Shown one piece after another: positions 1-8,800 of a DNA stretch of 28,053 nucleotides. Every line of letters begins with the position of its first letter. The first letter of the stretch is position 1. Source of the stretch: a virus; the IMG/VR virus record IMGVR_UViG_3300042691_027737, positions 1 to 28,053 of that record, one strand, 5' to 3'. Under the pieces are notes generated by a model that saw only the letters and a program-made list of their open reading frames with translations, did no database searches and was not told the origin of the DNA. A program made the translations under genes and the position numbers.

Positions 1-970
1 TCGCAACATTCCTTTCAAATCTAACACATTTATAATCATTATTTATTAAAGCAAAGAATGTGGTTCCTGTATTTATTACATTTCCTGAATAAATAATAGG
101 ACCAGCAACGTAATATAAATTATTATTGTTACAATCTTTTAATTCTTTAGAGTCAATACATTCAAAATTTCCGCTATCAATAACATAAGTTACGGTTTCT
201 CCTGTAATATTATAAGGATAAATTACCGGTGTTGGGGTAGGTGTTGGGGTAGGTGTTGGGGTAGGTGTAATAGTAACTGAACTGAATGATATGCTTACCG
301 TATATGACTCACAAATATTTGGTGACGGTGTTGGTGACGGTGTAGGTGTTGGTGTAGGTGTTGGTGACGGTGATGGTGTTGGTGTTGGTATTTCACATAC
401 TGTTAATATATCAAAATCTAATATGGAGCATGGATCATATGGTGTTGGTGGTGGTACACAATACCCTTGATTAACAACTGTAACATTAAAATCAGGACAT
501 ACATCAAAACTTGGGTTTGTCCCATAAAATAAACAACTTGATGATAATCCTGTTGATAAACACCAATTAATGTTATTATAATATATTGTGGACCCGCTAG
601 TGCCTCCCGACCAAAAAGGGTGATCATTATAATTTCCTGCAACTACATAATTACCATTTAGCCCTGAATATGAATCGATTGCAATATTAACACATAGTAT
701 ATTACTACAACAATCACCAGTTAAACATAATGTGTCTGAACAACCTGTTTGTAGAGTGTATGTTCCTGTTAGTTGCGTAAAAGTTGTCGAACTGAAACCA
801 GAAGTGAATGCCGAAACTATTGTGTAACAACCGTCAGGTACTAAAGGATCACCTGAAAAATGATAGGTAAGTCCTGTTGTTGCGGTACCACCGGTGGCAA
901 CCCAATCGGTATCATCTGTAATATACTGATAACCTGAATAACAACAACCTTCGAATTTTAAATCCGCCAT
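1..970 (-). CDS. Modular fibre/adhesin-like structural protein with Pro/Thr linkers (3' end outside window)
   Basis: An open frame of 323 codons starts at the ATG at 970 and reaches the window edge without a stop, so the C-terminus is missing. The N-terminal ~90 residues are rich in Cys, Gly and Thr. Residues ~91-165 resemble a module in the 1012-residue protein encoded at 5803-8841: an IxC-[DN]V-x-ID start, a central N-x-x-P-[FY]-[WY] motif and a later N-x-W-x-LS motif. Two Pro/Thr/Ser tracts follow, at ~195-217 and ~235-250, separated by a short segment, and then a further domain with scattered Cys. This beads-on-a-string build is typical of phage fibres or virion-surface adhesins, and the neighbouring fibre gene and glycosyltransferases agree. 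A binding role is inferred; no enzymatic motif is visible. The start follows an A/T-rich leader with a TATTTATA element. Confidence 0.8.
   Translation of the reverse strand, partial: MADLKFEGCCYSGYQYITDDTDWVATGGTATTGLTYHFSGDPLVPDGCYTIVSAFTSGFSSTTFTQLTGTYTLQTGCSDTLCLTGDCCSNILCVNIAIDSYSGLNGNYVVAGNYNDHPFWSGGTSGSTIYYNNINWCLSTGLSSSCLFYGTNPSFDVCPDFNVTVVNQGYCVPPPTPYDPCSILDFDILTVCEIPTPTPSPSPTPTPTPTPSPTPSPNICESYTVSISFSSVTITPTPTPTPTPTPTPVIYPYNITGETVTYVIDSGNFECIDSKELKDCNNNNLYYVAGPIIYSGNVINTGTTFFALINNDYKCVRFERNVA
227..388 (-). repeat. Two Pro/Thr(/Ser) coding tracts
   Basis: Six-base-periodic tracts at about 227-268 and 320-388 encode the TP/SP linkers of the partial fibre gene. They are separated by a ~17-residue non-repeat segment. 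Being simple and repetitive, they are likely to vary in length between relatives. Confidence 0.85.
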
Positions 971-989
971 CTAATATTTAGCTTTATAA

Positions 990-997
990 TATAAATA
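990..997 (-). promoter_or_regulatory. TATTTATA element upstream of the partial fibre gene
   Basis: A perfect TATTTATA in gene orientation, 19 bases before the ATG at 970, in the 56-base gap after the HtrL/YibB-like gene. The same octamer lies upstream of several other uncoupled genes here. A promoter or initiation role is inferred. Confidence 0.35.
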
Positions 998-1026
998 ATC
1001 GAAAGTTTATTTTATTGAAGTTTAAA

Positions 1027-1809
1027 TTATTGGAATATACTAAAATATTGCCTCCAATCGGCTTTTATTATGTTAAATGTGTCTTTATTATCCTCATAGC
1101 AAAAATCATAATATTTTTCCTCACTACCCACATATCCGTTTTTTAAAAAATTTTCTATTAAATTTTCAAAACTTTCTATTAAAAAATTTAAATTAGATTT
1201 TTTTGGTACAAAAAAACAACCTCCATGAATATACCTATATTGCGACAATAAATGCATCTCTCGACTATGTATTGAAAACTCGGTATCGTGACTAAAAAAT
1301 GTTATTTTGTCTGAAAAACCGTTATTTACTTTTTCTATGTTTGGGAACTTTTGATTTTTAAATTCATCGTTTCTTAATAGTCCGGCATCACACCAAATAT
1401 AAAGATCATAATCCATTTCTTTTTTTGCTTGTTCAATAAAATAAAACTTATTGAATATAACCGTATTATATTCAGGATTAATCATTTCTGGTACTCTAAA
1501 ATGTATTTTTTTTTGAAAATCTTCAGAATCCATAATATTTTTTAATTTATTAAAATATTTTTTATATGATTTTAAATTTTCAAATTTTTCTACAACTATT
1601 TTAGTTTTTTCTAAACTTGGGTCAATAGTTCTTCTACTTTGTAATATAGTCTCTACAAATTTTTCTTCTGTAAAAATTATAAAATGAGAATCAATATTTA
1701 ATATATTATTCATCCAATAAAGATATGTTACGTATGATTGTTGATAATTTGACCACGTATCTCTTCCAATATCAAAAAGAGCTGTTACAATAACCGAATT
1801 TTTAATCAT
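1027..1809 (-). CDS. HtrL/YibB-like glycosyltransferase
   Basis: A 260-residue protein resembling the HtrL_YibB (WlaTC-like) family of putative glycosyltransferases. Visible landmarks are the N-terminal IVTALFDIGR segment (residues 6-16), an acidic IWCDAG motif at ~138-143 in the position of a DxD-like metal or nucleotide-sugar site, and HGGCFF near residue 195. I chose the ATG at 1809 rather than the upstream ATG at 1836. It overlaps the TGA of the preceding glycosyltransferase as ATGA, which implies translational coupling, and it places the family-typical hydrophobic start at the N-terminus. There is no signal peptide or membrane segment, so it probably acts in the cytoplasm of the infected cell. 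Donor and acceptor cannot be read from sequence. The context, between two fibre genes, suggests modification of the phage fibre or of a host glycan. Confidence 0.75.
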   Translation of the reverse strand: MIKNSVIVTALFDIGRDTWSNYQQSYVTYLYWMNNILNIDSHFIIFTEEKFVETILQSRRTIDPSLEKTKIVVEKFENLKSYKKYFNKLKNIMDSEDFQKKIHFRVPEMINPEYNTVIFNKFYFIEQAKKEMDYDLYIWCDAGLLRNDEFKNQKFPNIEKVNNGFSDKITFFSHDTEFSIHSREMHLLSQYRYIHGGCFFVPKKSNLNFLIESFENLIENFLKNGYVGSEEKYYDFCYEDNKDTFNIIKADWRQYFSIFQ

Positions 1810-3041
1810 ATATTTCCAGTATATTGTTTTATCCATTCTTTAGATTTAGAATGAACCCAAACTGACCAACTTTTTGGGTTGTTTGTTACTAAAAAATTTC
1901 TACAAATATTAATAAACTTAACACTTAAATAATTTTTTATTTCTTGTTCGGTACAATCTTTTCTATAAATTTCATTTCCATTTTCATCGTGGAAAGTAAT
2001 GGCCCAAAAATCATAATCCTCTTCTTTAAACTCATTAAAATCTAAATTAATACAATGTGTAAAATTTTTGGTAAAACTATTCAACCATTCTTGTTCTGTA
2101 TTAAAATCGGGGTTTGGTGGGTAATGTTTTTGTATCGTATAATCTTGTACTGCCCTTTTTTCAAAAAGTAATCCTGCATATTTTTCGTAATCTCTTAAAG
2201 TTCTTAAATTACCTAACCCATATTTACCATCATGACCTTCTTGGTGTTCTCCGTCCATCCCAAATAATCTTCTATTTAATAAATGTGATTTTTCATTTAA
2301 TTTCCACCACTCTTTATCGTCGTCCCACTGTTTTACTCTACCATTTCTAGTGTATTCGTGCCATAAAACAACGCGGTGAGGGTGAAATAAATCATAACCG
2401 TGTGTAAAAGACCTAACAGTGATTGATATTTCTTCTCCGTGAAAATAAAAGTCAGGATTGTGTTGAACTTCTTTTGCAAAACAACCTAAAGTAAAACAAA
2501 AATGGGCAGAATAAAATCTTGCAGGTACGGGTAAATCAATATCTTGCCAGTTTGGTATTGTTTCGGGAAGAAAAAATACGGCCCCTTCAGGTATAAATTT
2601 ATCAAAAGCCATTTGCCAAGGAACTCTAACTCTACCTTCGGGATCATTATTTGGGTCGTAAGATGAAACATATCCCGTTAATAAAGGTTTTGGAATTCCT
2701 ATATCTTGAAGTTGCTTTATCATACCAATTAATGTCTCGTCCCAATCTTTTTCAAAACGCATATGGGAATCAATTTGTAAGGTATAATCCTCTTCATCAT
2801 AAAGTTGTTGTACTTGATTACGAGCCCAACAAACTCCTTTTGATTCACTATATGGTATGTTTAAAATTTTAAATCTTTTATCATTTTCAAATTCACCAAT
2901 GTTGAAATCGTCTTTTGGGTTGTATTGATTACAAATACCAAATACTAAATTCTCGGGATATTTAGCATTTTCTAAACAAGAATTAATGGTAGGGATAAGT
3001 TCTGGATCCCTATAAGAGGCTATTTGAATGAATATTTTCAT
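1806..3041 (-). CDS. GlcNAc-type glycosyltransferase (PF11397-like)
   Basis: A 411-residue GT-A-type glycosyltransferase resembling the 'Glycosyltransferase (GlcNAc)' family, which includes the Dictyostelium Skp1 hydroxyproline GlcNAc-transferase. Motifs fit in order: N-terminal FIQIASYRDPEL (4-15), SKGVCWARN (67-75), the QIDSHMRF catalytic/metal-binding block with DSH at 91-93, and HGEEISITVR followed by a WHEYTR block (~201-232). No membrane anchor is present, so it should be soluble. It likely transfers a sugar from a nucleotide donor. The acceptor is unknown, but neighbouring proteins carry Pro/Thr/Ser-rich linkers. Its TGA overlaps the start of the next glycosyltransferase gene, so the two are probably co-translated. 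A 41-base gap separates it from the upstream fibre gene. Confidence 0.85.
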   Translation of the reverse strand: MKIFIQIASYRDPELIPTINSCLENAKYPENLVFGICNQYNPKDDFNIGEFENDKRFKILNIPYSESKGVCWARNQVQQLYDEEDYTLQIDSHMRFEKDWDETLIGMIKQLQDIGIPKPLLTGYVSSYDPNNDPEGRVRVPWQMAFDKFIPEGAVFFLPETIPNWQDIDLPVPARFYSAHFCFTLGCFAKEVQHNPDFYFHGEEISITVRSFTHGYDLFHPHRVVLWHEYTRNGRVKQWDDDKEWWKLNEKSHLLNRRLFGMDGEHQEGHDGKYGLGNLRTLRDYEKYAGLLFEKRAVQDYTIQKHYPPNPDFNTEQEWLNSFTKNFTHCINLDFNEFKEEDYDFWAITFHDENGNEIYRKDCTEQEIKNYLSVKFINICRNFLVTNNPKSWSVWVHSKSKEWIKQYTGNI

Positions 3042-3082
3042 AACCTAAAAATAGATTTTTGAAAATATTTTGTAAATATAAA

Positions 3083-5182
3083 TTAAGATTCTAAATTACT
3101 AATTCTTATCTTTAACTCCTCAATAATTTTTTGTTGTTCTTTAATCGCCTCAACTAAAACTGCAGTTAAATTATCTTGGTGGATACCTTTGATTTCATCT
3201 TCAGTGTTATTATTGGTAAAGACTAATTCCGGTATTACTTTTTCAACTTCTTGAGCAATAAACCCAATTCTTTTACCTTCAATACCAATCCAATTATAAG
3301 TAATCCCACTTAATTGTAATATTTTTTCTAAAGAATTTGTAAGTGGTTCTATTTTTTCTTTTAATCTAATATCTGATGTATTTGTTGTTAAAGTACCATC
3401 GGAACTATAGTGAAGTGCCCCAGCAGATGCGGTGGATCCTATAGCCCTAAACCTACCATTACTATCCACATCTATACCTGTTGATGGTTGTTCCGATGAG
3501 ACGTAAAAGGCAGCCCCTATACCCAATTTAGCTCCTGTGGTTATTATTGCTGATGTTGGTGTTGGGGTTGGGGTTCCGCTAAATCTAAATCCTGATCCTA
3601 CACCGCCAGCACCAATCACTAAACTTCTACCTCCAGTAGCCGTTATAACCGTATCACCTGAAATTGTATTAAAATTATATGAACCATTATCGGCCGTAGG
3701 AATTATAAACACACCCTTAGGTACTGGTTCATTATTCACCGCCCTAAATGCAATATCGTCAATAACAAAATCACCTGAATTAACGTGTAATATCGATGAT
3801 GGGTTTGACGTTCCAATACCAACGTTACCATTACTATCAATTCTCATTCTTTCACCAACAATCGTTCCTCCACTCAAAGACCCTGTTGTTCCTGTTGTTG
3901 CAAAAATCAAAGACCCTTCTGATAAAGCATTAATAATACCACCAATGTAACTTTTAACACCAACACCATCAGTATCACTACTATAAAATTCAATTTTTCC
4001 GTTAAACTGTGCACCAGCAACCGTATCCGTGTCGGTAAATCTTAAAGTATTATTTACCGCAGTTGTTGTGTTAAATGCCGCAATATCTAATTTAGTGAGT
4101 GGTGATATAGTTCCAATTCCGGTATTCCCAGATAAAGTGTTTAATAATACATTACCTCTTACGGTTGCTCCTGACGTTACTTCTAAATTTGTTGTTGTTG
4201 TTTTTCCTGAAACATTAACCTCATTCCCTGCAGCAAATAGTAAATTACTTCTGTTTACATTATCAGAACCATTACCAATCATGAATGCACCTTCTGTTGT
4301 ATCTCCTGTTGAATTAAACTGTCCAACAACGCTTTGGAAGTTACCGCTAGCATAGGTTCCTTTACCTTCGGAATGTGAGTATTGCCCAAAAGATGTTGTT
4401 CCCGATCCTTCGGCATGTGATCCAGCACCATATGATAATGTGAATCTACCCTCAGCATGTGAGCCAGTACCTTCTGATGTTGTTAATAAACCTTCAGCAT
4501 GTGAACTTCTACCAATTGCCGTACCACCTGAAAAAACACCACCATCATAATAACCACCCTCAGCATGAGAACCCCTACCTGAAGCCAAAGTGGCGACTCC
4601 TTCGGCATGAGAACCATCACCACTGGCGATTGTAAAGGCTCCTTCGGCATGTGAACCTCTGCCCGATGCGGTACCACCTGAATAAATTGTCGATCCAATA
4701 TTATAACCACCTTCGGCATGTGAACCAACCCCCGACGCAATTGTATACGCACCTTCCGCATGTGAAGCGGTATTTGATGCCCAAGTGTTTGCCCCTTGTG
4801 CCAATGAACCAATCCCCGATGCTCTTGTTTCATAATTTAGTGCGGTACTAGCACTTGTTGTTGCAGATGTTCTAATACCATACGAAAATGCTAACTCTTG
4901 ATTTGTTACTGTTGATCCGGGTGATTTAATAGAATCATATATTGTTATAGGTGAACATCCATGTATGTTTGTTACGTATAAATCAGCAATACAATTTCCT
5001 GAACCTCCACTGAAAGTTGACCCACTAAATAGTCCGGCAAGTTGGCCTAATTCTGCTTTATATGATGAACCAGCAAGATTCTGAGATGGATCACCTGTGT
5101 ATACAATATGGATAAGTGTTGTCGGCGTAATTGCCGAAGAATGAGCTAAGGTTCTGTCTGTAAGTAATTGATATGTTGGCAT
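3083..5182 (-). CDS. Tail fibre with SHAEG (YadA-head-like) repeats and S74 chaperone domain
   Basis: A 699-residue fibre protein. Residues ~127-275 hold nine SHAEG/SHSEG repeats, mostly 14 residues apart with occasional ~9-residue insertions. This is the pattern of the left-handed beta-roll in YadA-type trimeric adhesin heads. Residues ~340-600 contain stalk-like segments with NGNVGIGT-type motifs common in phage fibres. Residues ~601-699 match the intramolecular chaperone of endosialidase (peptidase S74): SDIRLKEKI at 603-611, IGFIAQEVEKVIPELV at 639-654, and a terminal coiled coil at ~675-699. In this family the domain trimerises the fibre and cuts itself off at a Ser beside the SDxRxK motif; Ser603 is the likely site here. 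The gene follows the 95-residue gene after a 21-base A/T-rich gap with a TATTTATA element. Confidence 0.88.
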   Translation of the reverse strand: MPTYQLLTDRTLAHSSAITPTTLIHIVYTGDPSQNLAGSSYKAELGQLAGLFSGSTFSGGSGNCIADLYVTNIHGCSPITIYDSIKSPGSTVTNQELAFSYGIRTSATTSASTALNYETRASGIGSLAQGANTWASNTASHAEGAYTIASGVGSHAEGGYNIGSTIYSGGTASGRGSHAEGAFTIASGDGSHAEGVATLASGRGSHAEGGYYDGGVFSGGTAIGRSSHAEGLLTTSEGTGSHAEGRFTLSYGAGSHAEGSGTTSFGQYSHSEGKGTYASGNFQSVVGQFNSTGDTTEGAFMIGNGSDNVNRSNLLFAAGNEVNVSGKTTTTNLEVTSGATVRGNVLLNTLSGNTGIGTISPLTKLDIAAFNTTTAVNNTLRFTDTDTVAGAQFNGKIEFYSSDTDGVGVKSYIGGIINALSEGSLIFATTGTTGSLSGGTIVGERMRIDSNGNVGIGTSNPSSILHVNSGDFVIDDIAFRAVNNEPVPKGVFIIPTADNGSYNFNTISGDTVITATGGRSLVIGAGGVGSGFRFSGTPTPTPTSAIITTGAKLGIGAAFYVSSEQPSTGIDVDSNGRFRAIGSTASAGALHYSSDGTLTTNTSDIRLKEKIEPLTNSLEKILQLSGITYNWIGIEGKRIGFIAQEVEKVIPELVFTNNNTEDEIKGIHQDNLTAVLVEAIKEQQKIIEELKIRISNLES
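4358..4804 (-). repeat. SHAEG coding repeats
   Basis: An array of ~42-base degenerate repeats coding for nine copies of SHAEG/SHSEG inside the fibre gene. Two of the units carry longer loops. The repeat lies at protein level and drifts at the DNA level. Confidence 0.8.
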
Positions 5183-5191
5183 ACTTTATTT

Positions 5192-5199
5192 TATAAATA
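5192..5199 (-). promoter_or_regulatory. TATTTATA element upstream of the SHAEG/S74 fibre gene
   Basis: A perfect TATTTATA in gene orientation, 9 bases before the ATG at 5182. It is close enough to be either an initiation-region feature or part of a promoter. Confidence 0.3.
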
Positions 5200-5203
5200 T
5201 TCA

Positions 5204-5491
5204 TTATTGAAAATAATACCCGACTCCATCCATAAAATTGAAGAATATCAAATCTTGGAAAGCCTTTTGACCCTCACAATCAATCTCTTTTGAATATAAA
5301 CAACCATTAATATCTATTATCCTAATGTATAAAACAGTCTCGTTAGGAAAGTAATTATCTGTATCGATTTCAACGGTAGCAGGAATGTTGGTGAGTCCTG
5401 AAACATAAAAACATGATGTATTTGTAGGGTCACATAAAAATATGTCGTAAGGTTCAACTCCGCCTGTATCTCCTGTGATTTGTATTATCAT
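5204..5491 (-). CDS. Small one-domain fibre-associated protein, paralogue of the upstream gene
   Basis: A 95-residue protein that is nearly all one predicted beta-sandwich-like domain. The order of landmarks (IxI near the N-terminus, GG-x-x-P-[YI]-x-[IF], CD, then a C, and IDINGCLY with a following C) parallels the adjacent 96-residue protein, so the two look like a tandem duplication. The [DN]-x-x-GC ending also recalls single SprB-like units, as in the 1012-residue protein upstream. No catalytic motif, signal peptide or membrane segment is visible. A role as a small decoration or adaptor on the tail tip is inferred from position only. Confidence 0.65.
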   Translation of the reverse strand: MIIQITGDTGGVEPYDIFLCDPTNTSCFYVSGLTNIPATVEIDTDNYFPNETVLYIRIIDINGCLYSKEIDCEGQKAFQDLIFFNFMDGVGYYFQ

Positions 5492-5498
5492 ATAAATA
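5491..5498 (-). promoter_or_regulatory. TATTTATA element abutting the start of the 95-residue gene
   Basis: A perfect TATTTATA whose last A is the A of the ATG at 5491. It is too close to be a -10 box for this gene unless the transcript is leaderless. It may instead be a shared low-structure initiation context. Confidence 0.2.
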
Positions 5499-5508
5499 AA
5501 TATTGAAC

Positions 5509-5799
5509 TTATAAAAACTCTAAGGTATCACCATCTTCAGTTGTGAGTAAATCACCTAATTCAGTTAAAATGTAATAAGTTTCTTCAGGCGCACAACTTA
5601 TTATTTTAAAATATATACACCCTGTATTGTCTACTGATTTTACCATAAAAGTGGTTGCCGTTTGAATCAATGTTGGTAAAATATAAACACCAGGAGATGT
5701 ACCTAATAGTGTACAATTATTTCCATTTTCATCACAAGCATAAAAAGTAATTGGTGCAGTCCCTCCAACAATATTTGATATATCTATTGAATATGCCAT
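5509..5799 (-). CDS. Small one-domain fibre-associated protein, paralogue of the downstream gene
   Basis: A 96-residue protein with an SprB/Ig-like appearance: GGTAPITFYACD at residues 12-23, Cys pairs, and DNTGCIY near residue 59. It ends in an acidic ILTELGDLLTTEDGDTLEF-type tail that the 95-residue paralogue lacks. It starts 3 bases after the TAA of the 1012-residue gene (TAAAATATG), which suggests translational coupling. It has no membrane segment or catalytic motif. A small tail-tip component is the likeliest role, inferred from context. Confidence 0.65.
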   Translation of the reverse strand: MAYSIDISNIVGGTAPITFYACDENGNNCTLLGTSPGVYILPTLIQTATTFMVKSVDNTGCIYFKIISCAPEETYYILTELGDLLTTEDGDTLEFL

Positions 5800-5802
5800 A
5801 TT

Positions 5803-8800
5803 TTAACACTGATAAACATTAACTACTTGACCTGAACCATTAACTTGTGCAACATACCTACTACCAACTATTGGGCAATCATTTGATAAATAACATCTAC
5901 CGAACCCTCCATTTGCCGCTCCAACATTAAAACCAACCACAGGATTTGTTAATGCACTATCATAATATAATATTGTTCCAACTGTTATGGTTGGTGTTGC
6001 CGTATAAATTGATAGTCCGCAACCAGTTGCTGAACAAACAGAAAAATCACTTGAGTAATATGAGAAAAACCCATTATTAAACCATCTAAAATTAACAGTT
6101 GTCGGAGTTGGGGTTGGAGTCGGAGTTGGGCTCGGAGTCGGAGTTGGGCTCGGAGTCGGAGTTGGGCTCGGAGTCGGAGTTGGGCTCGGAGTCGGAGTTG
6201 GTCCAGGCGTAGGACAAGGTCCTAAAATTGATGAATTTATAATAAATGAAGTATTAGTCCCTGACCATTGGGTAGCGGAAATAGGGTAGTGTCCTTGGTA
6301 ATCTATGTATCTAATATAATTAGGATTACCTAAATAACTTTGTGATAATTCCCATCTGTTATTTGTTTGGTTCCACCAAACATAAACTGGTAGTGTATTG
6401 TTACATGTACTATCTCTTAGTTCATAATATGGTCGACCATTAAACTTACCTGAATGACCATAACTACAAGAGTATGGTCCACCGAATCCATCAATTTCAA
6501 CATCAAAACATATGTTTTGTGAAATATCTTCTAAACAACTAATATCATATTCAACTTCTAATTCTAATTTAAATTCAGTTTCCCCTATTGGGTCTATCTG
6601 TCCTGTAGAACAATTTGATTTTATTGTTAGTTTATTATTTAACAAATCAACATTATAACTACCGACTTCAGGTATACTTGAAAGTATTGTTTCTATTGTT
6701 TGTTTCCAAGTGGTATCATTTGTTATTATAAAAGTTTGTGTATATGCACTTCCATTTATAGTTATCACACAGGATAGATTAACCGAGTTTAAGATACATC
6801 CAGTGTATCCTGTTGTTAAATCAATATAACCCTCGTTTATCATTTCATTTATGCCCCTTTTAACAGCATAATTAGTTATAAAATTAGACTCACATAAATC
6901 GTAAGTGGTTTGTCCAGTAACTAACGATGTAGAGCAATTTATTGTAAAATTATGATAATTAGTACATCCATCACTATCAACTACTGTAACGTAGTAACTA
7001 CCACCTGAAAGCCCTGAAACAGTTGATCCTGTTTGGGCCATAGGAACATTAGGTGACCAATTATAAGTAAATGTTGGTTCTCCATCAAAAATTATAACAG
7101 AAGCGGTACCATCATTACCTAAAACACAATTATTAGATAATAAAACACTATTTAAAATGCCTCCGTCAGTTATTAAAAAACTTTTTGTGACTGAACAATT
7201 ACTCTCATCTGTTACTGTTAGTGTGTATTGTCCAGGTGATAAATTATCATAAGGCAATGTTGTATTTTCTATGTTAAAAACTTGTTGACCATTACTAAGT
7301 ACATAATCTAACACACCATTTGCGTTCCAATTAGTATATCCAGTTCCTACGTTTACTATTGCATTCCCATTTGGTGATCCGCAAGTGGCTCCTGTCGTGG
7401 ATATGTTAACACTAAACTTTTCTTGTGACGAAACAACCACAGTATCAACATATGAACAAGTATTGTTTTGACCTAAAATTTGTAAGGTGTAAGTATCGTT
7501 TGGTAAATTAGAAAATGTATAATTTTGATTTGGTGTATTAACGTTTCTTATTTCGTTAGTGGTTTGCCCGGTTAAACCTAATGAGTAACTAGCAGCATAT
7601 GGTGCATTAAATGTAGTTAATATTACTCCTGAATTTTGATTACACTGTGAGTTTGTTACAACGTTTGATACGTTATAAACCCCACCTTGTGGTACTAAAT
7701 ATACAATAGTATCTAAAGGACAAAAATTAGCATCTCTAATTGATACGGTGTATGTACCTGCATTTAAATTATTTACTGTGAATGTATTTGATAATGTATA
7801 TCCATTGAGTCCATTATTTAATTCGTAATAAAAGGGAGCAGTTCCGCCAACAAGTGTTGTTGTAAATGACCCATTATTAACTGAACAAGTAGGGTTAACG
7901 GTTGTTGTAAGACCAACAGTTAATGGTAATGCTTGTCCAATTAAAACTTCTTTTTGTGTTGTACACCCATAAAAGTCTGTGACTTGTACCGAATAAACCC
8001 CCTGAGTTAGTCCTGTTGCTAATTGACTAGTTTGTCCATCAGACCATAAATAAGTATATGGTCCTACACCTGTTGTTCCTGTGACCGCCGCTTTACCTGT
8101 GTTTGTTACACAGTTAGCAGCATTTACAACCCAAAAACCATAGTCAATACCTGTACTAGCACTTATAACCGCATTTTCAGTCTTTGCAGTTGTAAATCCA
8201 TAATCATAAACCAAAACATCATAGATTCCATTATCTAAACCAGAAACTAAGAAAGGTAATGTATTTGCTTCATATAAGTCATGAAATAACCCATCTTTAT
8301 TAACCACAATTTTAAATGGCGAAACCGTTGTATTAGCACTAACAGTAAAAGATCCATTATCTTGTCCGCAATTAGTACCATTAACATTATATAACGATGT
8401 TTCAAAACAATCAGATATAATAACATTAAAATATACCTCATTATTTTGGAATCCTTGGCTATCATTAATTCTAAAAACATAAGTCCCCCCAGTTAATCCT
8501 GTATACGATACTTGGGATGTGAATGTCTTAGCAGATAAACCACCAGGAACTACATTATCTATAGTATAACCAGGACTACCACCATATACATTTATTGTAA
8601 CGGTACCGGCAGAAAATGTACCACAATTTCCATTTGTTGTAAAATTATAACTTAAAGATCCCGTATTACAATCTTCTGTACATGCAGATAAAGGGTCTAA
8701 ATAAACCCCTACCGCAGATCCTGAAAGTGCCTGATCCGCACAAACTGGTTGATATAGAGGTCCGATTCCTGTTTGTATGTTTCCACAACAATCGAAATAA

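Noticed and set aside
1027-1836. Start of the HtrL/YibB-like gene at 1836
   Set aside because: The ATG at 1809 forms an ATGA overlap with the upstream stop and fits the family N-terminus. The longer form adds nine residues inside the upstream gene.
3537-4355. Plus-strand open frames of 137 and 108 codons
   Set aside because: They lie antisense within the fibre gene, are rich in Val, Pro and Leu as expected from reading Gly/Thr/Asn codons backwards, and match no family.
4358-4804. Possible CRISPR-like array from regular ~42-base spacing
   Set aside because: The repeats are coding (SHAEG), diverged at DNA level, of uneven length, and lack unique spacers or cas genes.
4483-4833. Minus-strand 116-codon open frame
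   Set aside because: It is an alternate frame of the SHAEG repeat region and only echoes that periodicity.
6097-6216. Possible origin iterons or a non-coding satellite
   Set aside because: The 18-bp units stay in frame within a well-supported gene and encode a Pro/Thr/Ser linker, which explains them.
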